A DNA stretch of 64,000 nucleotides, from positions 1,984,001 through 2,048,000 of the forward strand of contig CM065884.1 in assembly GCA_033439255.1 (NCBI GenBank), given 5' to 3'. A program made the translations under genes and the position numbers. This stretch comes from Hericium rajendrae (taxonomy: Eukaryota; Basidiomycota; Agaricomycetes; Russulales; Hericiaceae). This document shows positions 22,820 through 32,676 of the stretch, piece after piece (within the stretch, counting starts at the first letter, position 1; each line of letters starts with the position of its first letter). The notes under the pieces are model-generated. The model was not told where the DNA came from and made no database searches. It saw only the letters and a list, made by a program, of their open reading frames with translations.

Positions 22820-23790
22820 GTAATAGTTGGGGGAGATGATGCGAGCGTGGGGCAGACGACGCGGGTGCATGGGAGAGGGCAAGGGTGCGTGGGAGACGGC
22901 AAGAGCACACGGGAGGCGACGCGGGCGCGCGGAAGGTGACACGGACATGTGCGAGATGGCGGGAGGCACACGGGAGGCGGCGTTGGTGCGCAGGAGACGG
23001 CACTGGTGTGCACGTACGAGAAAGATGGTGCCGACATGCGGGGAAGACGATGCCAACGCACAGGAGGCGACACAGGCGAGTGGGAGATGGCAGAGGTGCA
23101 CAGGAGGCGGCAGGGGGTGCGCGGGAGGCAGCGCAGATGCGCGGAAGACGGCAAGGGGTGCGTGGGAGACGGCACGGATGCGCGGGAGATGACGCCGGCA
23201 CGAACGAAGCGACGCCGGCATGGGGAAGATGGTACCGGCGCGCAGGAGACGGGAGGGGCACTGAGAGGCAGCGCAGATGCGCGGGAGACGGTAAGGGCTG
23301 TGCGGGAGACGGCACGGATGCTGGGAGACGGCGCGGGTGCGGACGAAACAACGCAGGTGCGGGGAAGATGGCGCCAGAGCGCAAGAGACGGGAGGGCACG
23401 CGGGAGGCAGCGAGGATGCGCGGAAGACGGCGCGGGCACGCACGAAGCGATGCAAGCGCGGAGAAGATGGCGCCGGCGAGCAGGAGACAGGAGGGGCGTG
23501 CGGGAGGCGGTGCAGATGCGCGGGAGACAGCAAGGAGTGCGCGGGAGATGGCACGGACACCGGGAGACAGCACCGGCGTGGGGGAGATGACACGGATGCG
23601 GGGAGACGATTAGGCATGCGCGGATCGGCGGGGACGTGCACGGGTTGGCGTGTGCGTGCGCGAGTCGGCAGAGTTGGTGGGGACGTCCGCCACTCGATGG
23701 CGACACGTGCGAGGGGTCGGCAATGCGAAACGGTCAGTGGGAGCGTGCATGTTGGTGGGCGCGTGTGCAAGGCGACGTGCTGGATGTGCA
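22820..23790. repeat. G-rich minisatellite array, left arm
   Basis: About 50 imperfect ~18-20 bp units of the form GCGCGGGAGACGGCACGGAT with frequent GGGAGACGGC and GGGAGATGGC cores, almost no pyrimidine runs on the plus strand. Long frames on both strands are by-products of the composition. The reverse complement of the unit resembles the units of the array at 24393-25430. Confidence 0.85.
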
Positions 23791-23993
23791 AAGTAAAAAT
23801 GAGAGTATTGCCCGTATTCGAACAGGCGATACTCTCTGAATTAGCAGTGAACAAGGCCAATAAGACAAATTCACTCACTGTGAAGCCGTCTACAGCTCCT
23901 CCCTGTACCGAGTCCAGCTCGGAATACCTGAGAAAAGCCTGTTAGTTGTCCATTGATGGAGGGAAACGTACCTTACAAGTATGAAAAAACGGC

Positions 23994-24031
23994 CGTGGGA
24001 CGTGTTTGGCTGCAGCCAAACGTTTCCCACG
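23994..24031. repeat. 38-bp palindrome CGTGGGA..GCTGCAGC..TTTCCCACG
   Basis: Near-perfect palindrome centred on GGCTGCAGCC. It is the sister of the palindrome at 25443-25480, with which it shares CGTGGGA, TGTTT, GCTGCAGC and TTTCCCACG. Confidence 0.85.
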
Positions 24032-24095
24032 CGCCCCCCACATTTTTTTTTGTTCAAAGTCGACGCGCGAGCTGCGTGTCGCGGCCCGCAGTGCA

Positions 24096-24139
24096 CCGTT
24101 TCGTTTGAATGACCATATATGGTCATTCAAATGAAACGG
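24096..24139. repeat. 44-bp central palindrome
   Basis: Two 22-base arms beginning CCGTTTC and meeting at CCATATATGG, with a single mismatch pair. The similarity continues outward in weaker form (CGCGGCCCGCAGTGCA against the reverse of CGGGCCGCGCGG, and AAAGTCG on both sides), so this is the dyad centre of the nested element. Confidence 0.9.
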
Positions 24140-24345
24140 GCCGCGCGGCTCCGTGCGCTCGACTTGCATGCGACGACTTTTACCTGCCATGTCGTCGTCC
24201 TTCCATGTCGTCTTCCTTCCACCCCACCCCTTCCTCATGGTGGAATTTTTTTTGTAAGTGTCTCTTGATCTTTTTTGATTCTTGTTGGGCTAAGAATAAA
24301 GGTGAGTAGCCACAGTCTCTTGTGTAGCTTCGTTGTACTAATCAA

Positions 24346-24380
24346 GAGAGTATCGCTCGACGTTGTCGAGCGATACTCTC
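24346..24380. repeat. Perfect 16-bp hairpin, 3-base loop
   Basis: GAGAGTATCGCTCGAC, loop GTT, then the exact reverse complement. A related imperfect form (TGAGAGTATTGCC..GGCGATACTCTC) sits near 23805-23840. The two forms bracket the 600-bp core. Confidence 0.9.
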
Positions 24381-24392
24381 ATTTTGTACACT

Positions 24393-25430
24393 CCGCATGC
24401 CCCTGCCGACCAGCGCATGCCCTCATCGACTCCCGTTCGCCCACTTCGCCTTGCGCTTGCCAACACCGACTCCCACATAGCTTCGCCGCCTCCTGCCAAC
24501 TCCCGCGTGCCTGTGCCGCCTTGCGCATGCCCGCACCATTTCTCGCGGGCCCCCATCCACTCTCCCGCATCCTCGCCCTTCCGTACCCTCACCTACTCCC
24601 CTGTGCCCACGCCACCTTGCTCGTGCACGCCCATATTGCCTCACACACGCTCGCGACGCCCGTGCCGACTCGCGCCCACCCGCGCACTCTTGCATGCCCG
24701 CACGGCTGCGTGCCCTCTCGCACTCCCGCACCGCACGGCCTCCCGCATGACGGCGCCACCTCGTGCACGCTCGCGCCTGTGCCCATGCCACCTCGTGCCC
24801 GCGCGACGCCCGTGCCAACTCCCTCGCACTTGCACCGCTTTGCCCGCGTCCGCACTGACTCGCGCCTGCGCGCCCTCTCGCATACCCGTGCCCGCGCGCC
24901 ATGTGCCTGCGCCGAGTCCTGTGCGATGCCCGCACCGACTCACTTGCGCCCGTGCCGCCTGACCATGCCCGCACGCCCTCTCGCATGCCCGCGTCCACGC
25001 TGACTCGCTCGCGCCCGCGCCGCCTGACCATGCCCGTGCCACCTGACCACGCTTGCGCGCCCTCTCGCACACCCGCGCCTGTCCGGCCTCCCATGCGACG
25101 GTGCGGCCTTGCTCGCGCACGCTCGCACGCCACCTCCTGTGCGACGGTGCCACCTTGCTCACGACGCCTGTCCTGCCTTGCTCGCTCTAGTGCAGACTCG
25201 TGCCCACCTGCACGGCCTCTCGCGTGCCACGCCTCCCGCGTGCCTGTGCCGCCTCGTTCGCACCCCCACTGACTCCCGCATGCCCGCGCCAACTCCCGCG
25301 CGCCTGCGTCGACCTGCCCATGCCTGTCCCAATGCCATCGTGCCAGTGCCGATTCCCGTGCACCCCTGCCACCTCCTACACACCAGCACCAACCCAAGCG
25401 TGCCCCCTGCTGCCTCCCGCATGCCCCCGC
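24393..25430. repeat. C-rich minisatellite array, right arm
   Basis: About 50 imperfect ~18-20 bp units of CCGACTCGCGCCCGCGCC type (variants CCGCCTCCCGCATGCCCGCA). The strand bias is the reverse of the array at 22820-23790. The long Arg/Ala/Pro-rich frames it contains are not considered genes. Confidence 0.85.
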
Positions 25431-25442
25431 ATGGATGGAATG

Positions 25443-25480
25443 CGTGGGAACTGTTTTGCTGCAGCAAAACATTTCCCACG
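25443..25480. repeat. 38-bp palindrome, second copy
   Basis: CGTGGGAACTGTTTTGCTGC and its reverse meet at GCTGCAGC, with one mismatch pair. Related to 23994-24031. The pair may be the ends of a further small inserted or rearranged unit covering the C-rich array. Confidence 0.85.
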
Positions 25481-25897
25481 AGGCATTAGGTGCTGTAGGT
25501 GTAGAAGATTATGGACTGGGAGATGTACTACTAGTGTTTAAGATGTAATTAGCCAGAAATATAGTATTTTCTGTGGTATACTGCCAGGGATCTGATATAA
25601 GAGATAACCATGGATGATAACAAAGTATACATAACTATAGGTGGAATGAAGCTACCAAAGGGTATAAACTCTGTTGTAGGTGCACTGTAGGTACTGTATC
25701 TTTGAGCAGCTATGGTAGATTTGGCCATCTACAGACTGCTACAGACTGCTACAGACTGCTATAGATCAGCTACAGGTAGCAAATATAGGGACCCACTTGT
25801 CACCAAGAGCTACACAATCTATGGAACCTTTTTCAGCTACTATAGATTAATATTGCTACTGTAGATCCCTGTAGAATCTACGCCTTTTCCAGATGTA

Positions 25898-26903
25898 TGT
25901 CTTGATAGACAACATGATATCAGGATCATCGATGATAGGAGGATGTGAGAGAGGTTTATCTGAGAGGCGGCAAATAACATCAGGAGGGAGATTATCATGC
26001 TCTAAAGATGCATTCCGCATAGCTTCAATGAAATGTTGTGTGATGTGAATGTCATCTATCTGTGAGAGCGCTGCATCTGCCATGGGTTCACGGACATCCT
26101 CATGTAAGAGTGATGCTCGAGTGGAGACAGTTGGCTCGCTTGGCTCGTTCGAGAACTCCTCATCAACCTCCGAAAGACAGCCAGGATCAGGTGCATCTTC
26201 CAACTCGTTATGTCCATCATCGTCGAAAGGTGGTTCATCCTCCACAGATTGCTGAGCGCCGGCAGGTGGAAGTGGCAGGGAGGGAGAGGGCGAACGCGAC
26301 AAACGCAAGTGAGATGACGGTGAAGCGGAGGTAATGGTGTGGTCAAAAGGGGAAGGTGCTTGATCCTGTGAGGAAGAACGTACATTAGAGAAATAAATCC
26401 GAAAAAAGGCGACACAGCATACTCACCTCAGGTATCGTCGACTCTATCTGCCGTGTCTCGGTTGTGAGGCATGTGTCTTCTATATCATGGTCATCAAATA
26501 TTTCGATATCCTACAGTAATGAGATGAGAATCAGTATGAATAAATCATATTAGCGTGAGCAAGGGGGACGTACATCCGACGGGGTGTCCCCATGAAGGCG
26601 AGGTTGTTTCGCACTTGCTTGAGCATCCTCGTCTGCATTGGGGCCAAGAGAATGTTTGCGTGAAATCGTGGTATCCTGTTCGATTATGTGCTCCTGGGCA
26701 GAGAGAACAGAAGAGCTTCCAGCAGGGGCAGAAAGACTGGATGACTGGGAACGCATAGCGAGCTGAAATTGGTCGAACGGCATCGTTAGAGGAGTGCGGT
26801 AAGCTGCATGATTATCGTATGTTCGACGAGAACACTCCTTGAGAACTCCCTTGCAGTATTGCTGGCAGTCACAGTAGTACTTGTTAGAGTTGGTAGCGGC
26901 CAT
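25898..26903 (-). pseudogene. Tnp2-family transposase, N-terminal part (split by insertion)
   Basis: Start at 26903: MAATNSNKYYCDCQQYCKGV then LKECSRRTYDNHAAYR. This is the Cys/His-rich N-terminal finger usual in basidiomycete Tnp2 proteins (CxCxxYC...SRxTxxxH). An intron with GTACGT donor near 26572 leads to DIEIFDDHDIEDTCLTTETR. A second intron leads to an acidic, Ser/Pro-rich linker (DEPPFDDDGHNELEDAPDPG) and ends at DDPDIMLSIKTY, where the nested element begins. After the insertion point, the Tnp2 body resumes at 22564. Without excision the frame ends within the insertion after about a dozen foreign codons. Confidence 0.8.
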
Positions 26904-27180
26904 GTTCGAGAAGAATGAGAGCTATACGAGACGAACAGATAGTAAGACGAACGAGACACGCAGCCTAGCGGTAGCAGCGGCAGGGAACTTAGTAATGTTA
27001 TCTTATCTCATTCTCGATACGACGAGATCTTTCCAAGCTCTCGCACCGATCCCATCTCTTCAGGCACGTCACTCATCCACAGGTTGTAAGTCTTTCTGCA
27101 GCTTTTCAGATGACTATGCTCGCATGACTTATACATTACAGTAGATTACATCGATATCGCTACCTCTCAGTAGAAATCCC

Positions 27181-27207
27181 TAGAGGCGGTTTTCACTGGG
27201 GCTCAGC
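27181..27207 (-). repeat. Right 27-bp inverted box of the accessory block
   Basis: Reads TAGAGGCGGTTTTCACTGGG then GCTCAGC on the plus strand; inverted partner of 10886-10912 (25 of 27 identical). A short CGGAGAGAGGCGGAG-type patch follows outside it. Confidence 0.75.
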
Positions 27208-27559
27208 CCTTACTCCGCCTCTCTCCGCTCTATACATCTGTACTTCTGTTCAGACATTGCAATTGCGTGCGGGCTGCAACTCCTCCAATGCTGAATTCCA
27301 CTTCTCGTTCGAAGTCCGCACTAGGTATCTGCATGCAATCCAGATCCTGCGGGAAGTCATCCATTATTTCATTCCACCAAAATAGCCATGCTGATTTCCT
27401 CTGTTGATAGTCTACTTTGGTGATCACAATAAAAGGAGAAGAAAATATGGTTTGGTGACAAGCAAGCCCTTTTCCCTTCATATTGCAGCCAAGGGAGGTG
27501 ATGCATGGGTTCCACATGTCAGGCAGGACAGACAAAAAAAATACTGTTATGTCTTTTCA
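27208..27559. other. Right flank between inverted box and tRNA-Phe
   Basis: Contains the second inverted box (27347-27361, reverse of GATGACTTCCCGCAG) and a run of eight A at 27535-27542, which is the Pol III T-run of the tRNA on the minus strand. A 101-codon minus-strand frame (27230-27535) shows no recognisable family, and I do not call it a gene. Confidence 0.5.
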
Positions 27560-27641
27560 TGCCAGGACCGTGGATTGAACACGGGACCTCCAGAAGCCAA
27601 TGAACTTCAGTCTGTTGCTCTCCCAGCTGAGCTATCCCGGC
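27560..27641 (-). tRNA. tRNA-Phe (GAA), short intron
   Basis: Minus strand. Acceptor GCCGGGA/TCCTGGC, D arm GCTCAGCTGGGAGAGC, anticodon stem ACAGA/TCTGG with loop CTGAAG (anticodon GAA), a ~9-nt intron TTCATTGGC after position 37, variable loop AGGTC, T arm CCGTG-TTCAATC-CACGG, discriminator A. A and B boxes are intact and a T8 terminator follows. Points into the accessory block, mirror-image to the copy at 10537-10615. Confidence 0.92.
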
Positions 27642-27932
27642 GATATCAATTATCTCATATTTGTTTCATACAATCTCAGTACATTGCAGGCCTTCCGAAA
27701 TAAGCCTTAGTCCATGAGACTTTTCCACCCGAGATGCATGGTTTGATCAGCACCCCAGCACGAGTAGACGTACTGGCGAGCCAAGATCGAGCCAACAATG
27801 AGTGGGCGAGAATTGCTCGTATCATTGCACGTATGTGAATACAGTCTATTAGGACATATCTATAGATAGATGCTATTGGTGTCGTGGGATATACAACTGA
27901 ATGATGTTCGGCAGAGGGCATTGCGAGATCAG

Positions 27933-29489
27933 TCATCCTGCAGAGAGCGAGCCGGCAGGTGGTCGATGTAGTGTGCAACGAGGTCGAAGAAAGTCCACAG
28001 GAGTCCATGCGTCGTCACGCTGCGTAGCGCACTGACACCGAGGCCGCGGTAGATTCTGGCAAGTCCCGCGAGCAGGGGCTTCGGGTTCTCAGCATCGGGA
28101 CCTGGGCAGAGTTAGGGTCGGCGTCAATAGATGAAACCGAGACCGACCTCGGATGAGCCGCTGGAACGTCTCAATGGGTCCCCGGTATTGTTCGCCTGCA
28201 AGAGCACGCTGCTGAATTTTCGTTTTCACACTGAAGCCAAATTTTCAGCTCTCCGATCAATAAGAGGGAAGAGAAGCGGCATACACATCAAGGGGATATA
28301 TGATGGCCCAAGAACTGACGCCGGCAAAGGAACCGCAGACGAATGGAACCAGAGATGAATGGATAGGTAGCCATGGAGGGGTGGAGCCTTGCTCCCCTGA
28401 AGGTAATCGTCCAAGCATGTGGCGGAATCCGTCATATTCGAAGAAATATAATGCCGTTCCCAACGTGTCGCGAACTTACAGCGACGTCAGCGAATTGTGC
28501 ATGCCGTGCATTGGTATGGAAGACTTACCGAAATGAAGACGGAAGCCAGTGTATAGACCGAGGGGGCCATCCGTCCTGATGATCTCGCGAACGGCACTCA
28601 TGGTACTTGGTGGTTTTAAAAGATGCAGCCCCCTTTTTTCTGCTATTGTGTATTCAAGTTGTCGTCGCACCTATACTTGGGAGCACACCAAAGCGTATTG
28701 TTCAGTGAATTTCGCTCATCGATTTGGCTATGAAGGTACCTTGACCAACTCAAACGCTACGAGAACGAATGTCAGTACCTTGCCACCCAGTTGAAGGTCA
28801 TGACGTAGGACTCACGCGCGCTGCCGAATGAGATTAACGACCCAGCCATGGCACCACCACAGCCTCCGACGGTAGCAACATGGAAGAAGTCACTGTTATT
28901 CATTAGTTTATGGTCGTGAAAGTACTCCTTCGTGCGGTTATAAATGGTGAATGATGCAGCACCTATTTCGTTTTCAATATGCAACGGAGTACAGCCGCCA
29001 GGGACGCGACTTACGAACAAACGATATGGTCATGAGCGGGATCCATAGGCCACGATAGAAACCCATGATACCTTCTTCACGGTATACTAGGAGCGCGAGC
29101 CCTGGCACGGAGACGGGGTTCTTCGTAGTCTGCAGCCTCGACTTGATGGAGTCCAGCTATGCACAAAGATGAGCCGTCAGTTGCATCGCGTATAAAAAGG
29201 AGCGAACATACGGGGTAGCCTGCAAATGTCGATATGTAACTCGCCGTAAGGGCACAGACGACTGCCTTGTTGCCTGTGAGACGTAGTGCACCAGAGCCAC
29301 GCGCCGGAACATCAGCTGCCTTCTCATGTTGGCGCGTTCAACAGGACATTCTTACGTCGCAAGAAATCATGTCGGGCAGCTGGGTCAAATATGAGTTTTG
29401 ACGGGCTTCATTGGAAAGATCGGTGTTGTGTCAGTTGGCCTGCACCCGGGTGCTGTTCGTTAGAAACCAGCGCACCTGAGTCCATCCAT
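27933..29489 (-). CDS. Mitochondrial carrier family (SLC25) protein
   Basis: Six-helix inner-membrane solute carrier with three repeats. Start at 29489 (MDGLS); two short introns join PSKLIFDPAARHDFLR and PDVPARGSG to TGNKAVVCALTASYISTFAG. Signature 1 is YPLDSIKSRL, followed by YREEGIMGFYRGLWIPLMTI; signature 2 is PFELVKVRRQLEY, with REIIRTDGPLGLYTGFRL; signature 3 is IIYPLDV just before an intron, followed by RALAGEQYRGPIETFQRL and IYRGLGVSALRSVTTHGLLW. Ends HLPARSLQDD. The PFELVK second motif resembles poorly characterised fungal carriers; the substrate is not predictable here. The 5' exons are inferred from splice sites and less certain. Stop lies 291 bp from the tRNA-Phe. Confidence 0.88.
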
Positions 29490-30402
29490 AGAGCGGATCT
29501 ATACCGACCGGCCTGGAATCCAGTATCGTGCGTCGGTACGCGCACTCGCAAGATCGACAAGTCACAGTGGAAGACGTCGTGACGGACACACTTGAGCACA
29601 ACGGGCAAGTGTGGTTCTGCGAACGGTGAGGAGGTACAAGTGGCAGAGGGAGCAGCTGGAAACGTTCGCGAGTCGGGTCTGCATGCATCGGCGTCATACA
29701 CCTTCCATATCTGGTTACGCACTGGATGAAAAACACGAGCCTGGCAGCCCCGCTCGTCGAGGTCTGGCGCGGGTCGGAGACCTCGACATCGTACTCGTTC
29801 TCCAGTAGAGCCGTCGATGCTGTTGAGATGTAAATCCCAGAGCTACGCTCTAGTACGAAATAATCGAAACCCAGAACATAATAATAGTAATTCACTTTTA
29901 CGCACATTCGAACAAGTGATCAATGGGCGGGAGGAGCTGGACATCTCGACATGGATATTCCAATTTTTATTCAGACGAGTAGGTACATAAGAGTGGACAG
30001 ATGGGATCGGTGAAATATAATGGCAGCTTACTTCACGGACGCCCACCGCTGCTTCGAATAATGCGGAGGCCCTGGGTTCATCATTGAGATGTCGTCAATG
30101 ATTAGCAAGCCCCATTATATCGGGGAGCCGGCGGCATGGGCCTCGATGGATGAGCGCGATGATAAAGAGAAATACCTTGAAAGTGGGACGACAAAACGCA
30201 CATCGATGATCAACTGAAATTTTGTCCTGAGTCAGCCACTGGTGTAATTGGCGACCGGACATCGGGCCATACGTGGTCAGCGTGTATGTACTCAAGGCCA
30301 CGACGCGAAAACTTACTAGTAATATGATACTAGAACGATGAAGACCACGAATATCAGACACGGCCACCTGTTCGAGGGCACAACTGAATTTAACGCGCGC
30401 AC
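29490..30402. other. Intergenic, upstream of the SLC25 gene
   Basis: No supported gene. A 158-codon minus-strand frame overlaps the SLC25 start region but shows no family features. Confidence 0.45.
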
Positions 30403-30407
30403 CAGTG

Positions 30408-31168
30408 GATGACTTCCCGTAAGGTTTTTGCGCTAGATTTCTATTCCTAGACCTAAAAACGCGGAACTTTAGAAATTTAGAAATCAGTGTTCTAAACCGT
30501 AAGGTCAGATCTAGGAATTTAGAAACATGTCGTGAAGGATGATCAGCCGAGATTTGTCCCTGAACTCCTTCCGATTTGGGCGTGCACAGCAGGAGGACTT
30601 CAATGAAAAGTGAGCTTGAGAGCCCGCTAGTCGCCATCGTCGCCCATGCAGGATCATTGGAGACCTTTCAGATGTTCATTGACCAATGCACATGCACTCG
30701 TCGAGCCCATGAGAGTCCCCAACAATTATTATCGCACATATTAACCCATCTCCGCACAATATCGCTGTCCACGGTTCATGATTATGGGTGCTGCTCTGCC
30801 CCTGTTGAGCCGAATCATCGCGTGCAGCGAGGCAATGCTTCGTCGCTCTCATTCTGGCCGTTATTCCTCTCCGCCGTCCAGCGCTGCGTCTGGTATTGCT
30901 CCTTCACTATGGTCCATGCTGCCGATGGGATCTGACGGAAGCTCGGCACGCGGACAATTTGGTCTAGCCGACGTTAGCCGACGTTTAGAAACGTTTAGGA
31001 AATGGATTTAGATCTGGAAGGTGGGGGGGTACCCACCTTCCAGATTGCTTATCTAGAATGGGGTAGCAACGCGCGATTTTGCATCAAATTCTCGGCTAAG
31101 GCGGTTTAGAAACGTTTAGAAGCAAAAATCTAGGAATTTCTATCGCACGACCCTTACGGGAAGTCATC
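30408..31168. mobile_element. 761-bp non-autonomous TIR element (MITE-like)
   Basis: Perfect 17-bp terminal inverted repeats GATGACTTCCCGTAAGG at 30408-30424 and, reversed, 31152-31168, flanked by the 5-bp direct repeat CAGTG (30403-30407 and 31169-31173). Inside both ends are multiple TTTAGAAA / TCTAAAC words and CTAGATTT/AAATCTAG in mirror order. Near the right end there is a strong hairpin (CTGGAAGGTGGG with CCCACCTTCCAG, about 31014-31043). No coding capacity. The first 12 bases of the TIR match boxes that bound the accessory block. Confidence 0.85.
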
Positions 31169-31173
31169 CAGTG

Positions 31174-32583
31174 ATACAAAGCAGGGTAAGCGGTGACTAG
31201 TCGAAGCCAAGGCAAAAAGCGTGTTGTGGGGACTGCAGCTACGGTCAGCGCTTGTCGTGCAGACGGAGGGACACAGACTTATCGATAAATTCACTTTTCT
31301 AGGCGCAAATCAATTCAATGGAAAGGCCTGCGAGTCGGGCCTTGTAAGGCCAGTGGGGGTCGTCAAGAGGCCCGAGGAAGGATATATAGCGGCGCGTGTG
31401 TACGTGTTATGATGACGCGACGAATGACTCGGACTTCCGGCCTTCACAAGGCAGCTCCCTTATGTTGTACAACGGCACCGAATTTGAGTCGACGTGGAGC
31501 CCGCGAGCCTTGGCGCGAATAGGCATTGGCTGTTGCTGGTCACCGGCAAGATATCATGGGTTGATTCCATAACTTCACAATGGTTACAAGTGTTTCAGGC
31601 AAGGAACGCTGTGGGCCGTGATATAAGTAATCTGTAACGATAGCATATTCCCCGTAATTGAATCAACAATGAGGTGGTGGGCCAGCGAACGATCTTCACT
31701 TTGCCGCACAATCGGGGCAGCATATCGCGATCATCAGCGCACCCTGCGTCAAGTGGCCGGAGAAGAGAAGTCAGATATCATTACGCTTTCCGAGAGATAA
31801 CAAGGAACACTTGGTCAAGATAGGATGAATCCTTCAGGCAAAGTGGTCGATGGCCCCAAATAGTAACGCCTATATGGCAAGCCGACAGAACCAAATCTGT
31901 CTGCCTTGTGCAGAAGAAAATGGTGGAGTCGGAATTTCCTTGGAGCCTTTCGGAAAACTCGCGTGGAACGGAGATTGCCATTCTTGCGGGTGCTGGCACT
32001 ACTGTACCCATCGCGGTAACCATCCAGGGTCCGATGGAGAGTGAATGCACAGCATGCCACGACAATGCCACAACCACGAAATTATTTCTGCGCAAATCTC
32101 TCGGTCTAGATTGCCGAGCTCGTTATTTCTGCTTACCTGGAACCGGGATCGCGGCTGCCCCGGCAGCGTCAAGCGATGTGACGTGCGTCGACTCACGACG
32201 GACCCGCCCATACCTTGAGGCTGAACGGGCTGCAATTCAACGAAACGCCCTCGTCTGCATACGTGAAACATCAGTGCAATACAGCGCGTTGTCCGGGGCG
32301 CTCTCTAATGGGCGCAGCGAGGATCATCTTGTCAGCAAAGAGTGGACGACGGGGATTCGTCATACAGGCGCTTAACAGGCGCAGTCCTGCCGACGACAGA
32401 TTCCCTGCGTGTGACCGGTGTTAAGGCTTGGCTGGGGACCAATCGCGCTCGTCTGGGAGTCACTATCGGCGTTATGAACCTGTTAGCGCCTGTTAGCGCC
32501 TACAGCGCACAGGAGTCCGGTCCGCTTCGTAAGCATGTTACACTCTCCGGATGATTCGAACAAGACTGCAGTAGTCGCGCACT
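31174..32583. other. Long upstream region of the ABC transporter
   Basis: No gene recognised. Contains an inverted pair AGGCGCTTAACAGGCGC (about 32366-32382) and GCGCCTGTTAGCGCCT (about 32484-32500), with a further GTTAGCGCC copy, within 320 bp of the transporter start. These are possible regulator sites for a stress-induced pump, unproven. Confidence 0.45.
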
Positions 32584-32593
32584 CATATATAAA
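32584..32593 (+). promoter_or_regulatory. TATA box of the PDR transporter
   Basis: ATATATAAAG lies about 85 bases upstream of the ATG and is followed by a long CT-rich leader (CTTTCTCCCTTCC, CCTTTCGTTTTCC). TATA-containing promoters are usual for inducible pumps. Confidence 0.6.
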
Positions 32594-32676
32594 GGTTAGC
32601 GCGCTCACCACCATGTTCTCACTCGATTGCCTGTCCTTTCTCCCTTCCTTTTTCCTTTCGTTTTCCCTCCCCGACT

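Larger units (their letters stand above)
22565..25895. mobile_element. Nested 3.3-kb TA-flanked element with mirror-image minisatellites
   Basis: Perfect 11-bp terminal inverted repeats CATCTGGAAAA lie at 22565-22575 and, reversed, at 25885-25895. They are flanked by TA on both sides (22563-22564 and 25896-25897). Removing the segment plus one TA restores an open, family-like transposase reading (SIKTYLAMTSGSQ). Inside: AT-rich ends with repeated CTACAGTAGCA-type words; a G-rich minisatellite (about 22820-23790); a ~600-bp palindromic core (23795-24390); a C-rich minisatellite (24393-25430); and an AT-rich right end. No transposase gene inside. A TA target duplication is typical of Tc1/mariner-type movement; the fold-back layout is unlike a simple mariner. 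Confidence 0.7.
10886..27207. mobile_element. Candidate ~16.3-kb Tnp2/CACTA-like transposon with captured fragments
   Basis: Bounded by inverted 27-bp boxes that match at 25 of 27 positions: 10886-10912 and 27181-27207 in reverse. Inside are a Tnp2-type transposase on the minus strand, two accessory genes, decayed host-like fragments and a nested insertion. Short AT-rich motifs near both boxes resemble subterminal repeats. The termini do not start with the canonical CACTA and I could not find a clear target-site duplication, so the exact ends are uncertain. A second pair of inverted boxes (10657-10671 and 27347-27361) lies just outside and could be the real ends. Family knowledge: Tnp2 transposases belong to En/Spm (CACTA) elements, which often carry extra genes and host fragments. 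Confidence 0.5.

Noticed and set aside
22800-25450. CRISPR-like regular repeats
   Set aside because: The units are contiguous minisatellites without unique spacers, in a eukaryotic genome.
22808-25472. Very long Arg/Pro/Ala-rich frames on both strands
   Set aside because: They are composition by-products of the GC-rich minisatellites, with no starts, introns or domain patterns.
27230-27535. 101-codon minus-strand frame next to tRNA-Phe
   Set aside because: No family resemblance, and it spans an inverted terminal box; more likely noncoding flank.
29408-29907. 158-codon minus-strand frame upstream of the SLC25 gene
   Set aside because: It overlaps the inferred first exon in another frame and shows no conserved pattern.
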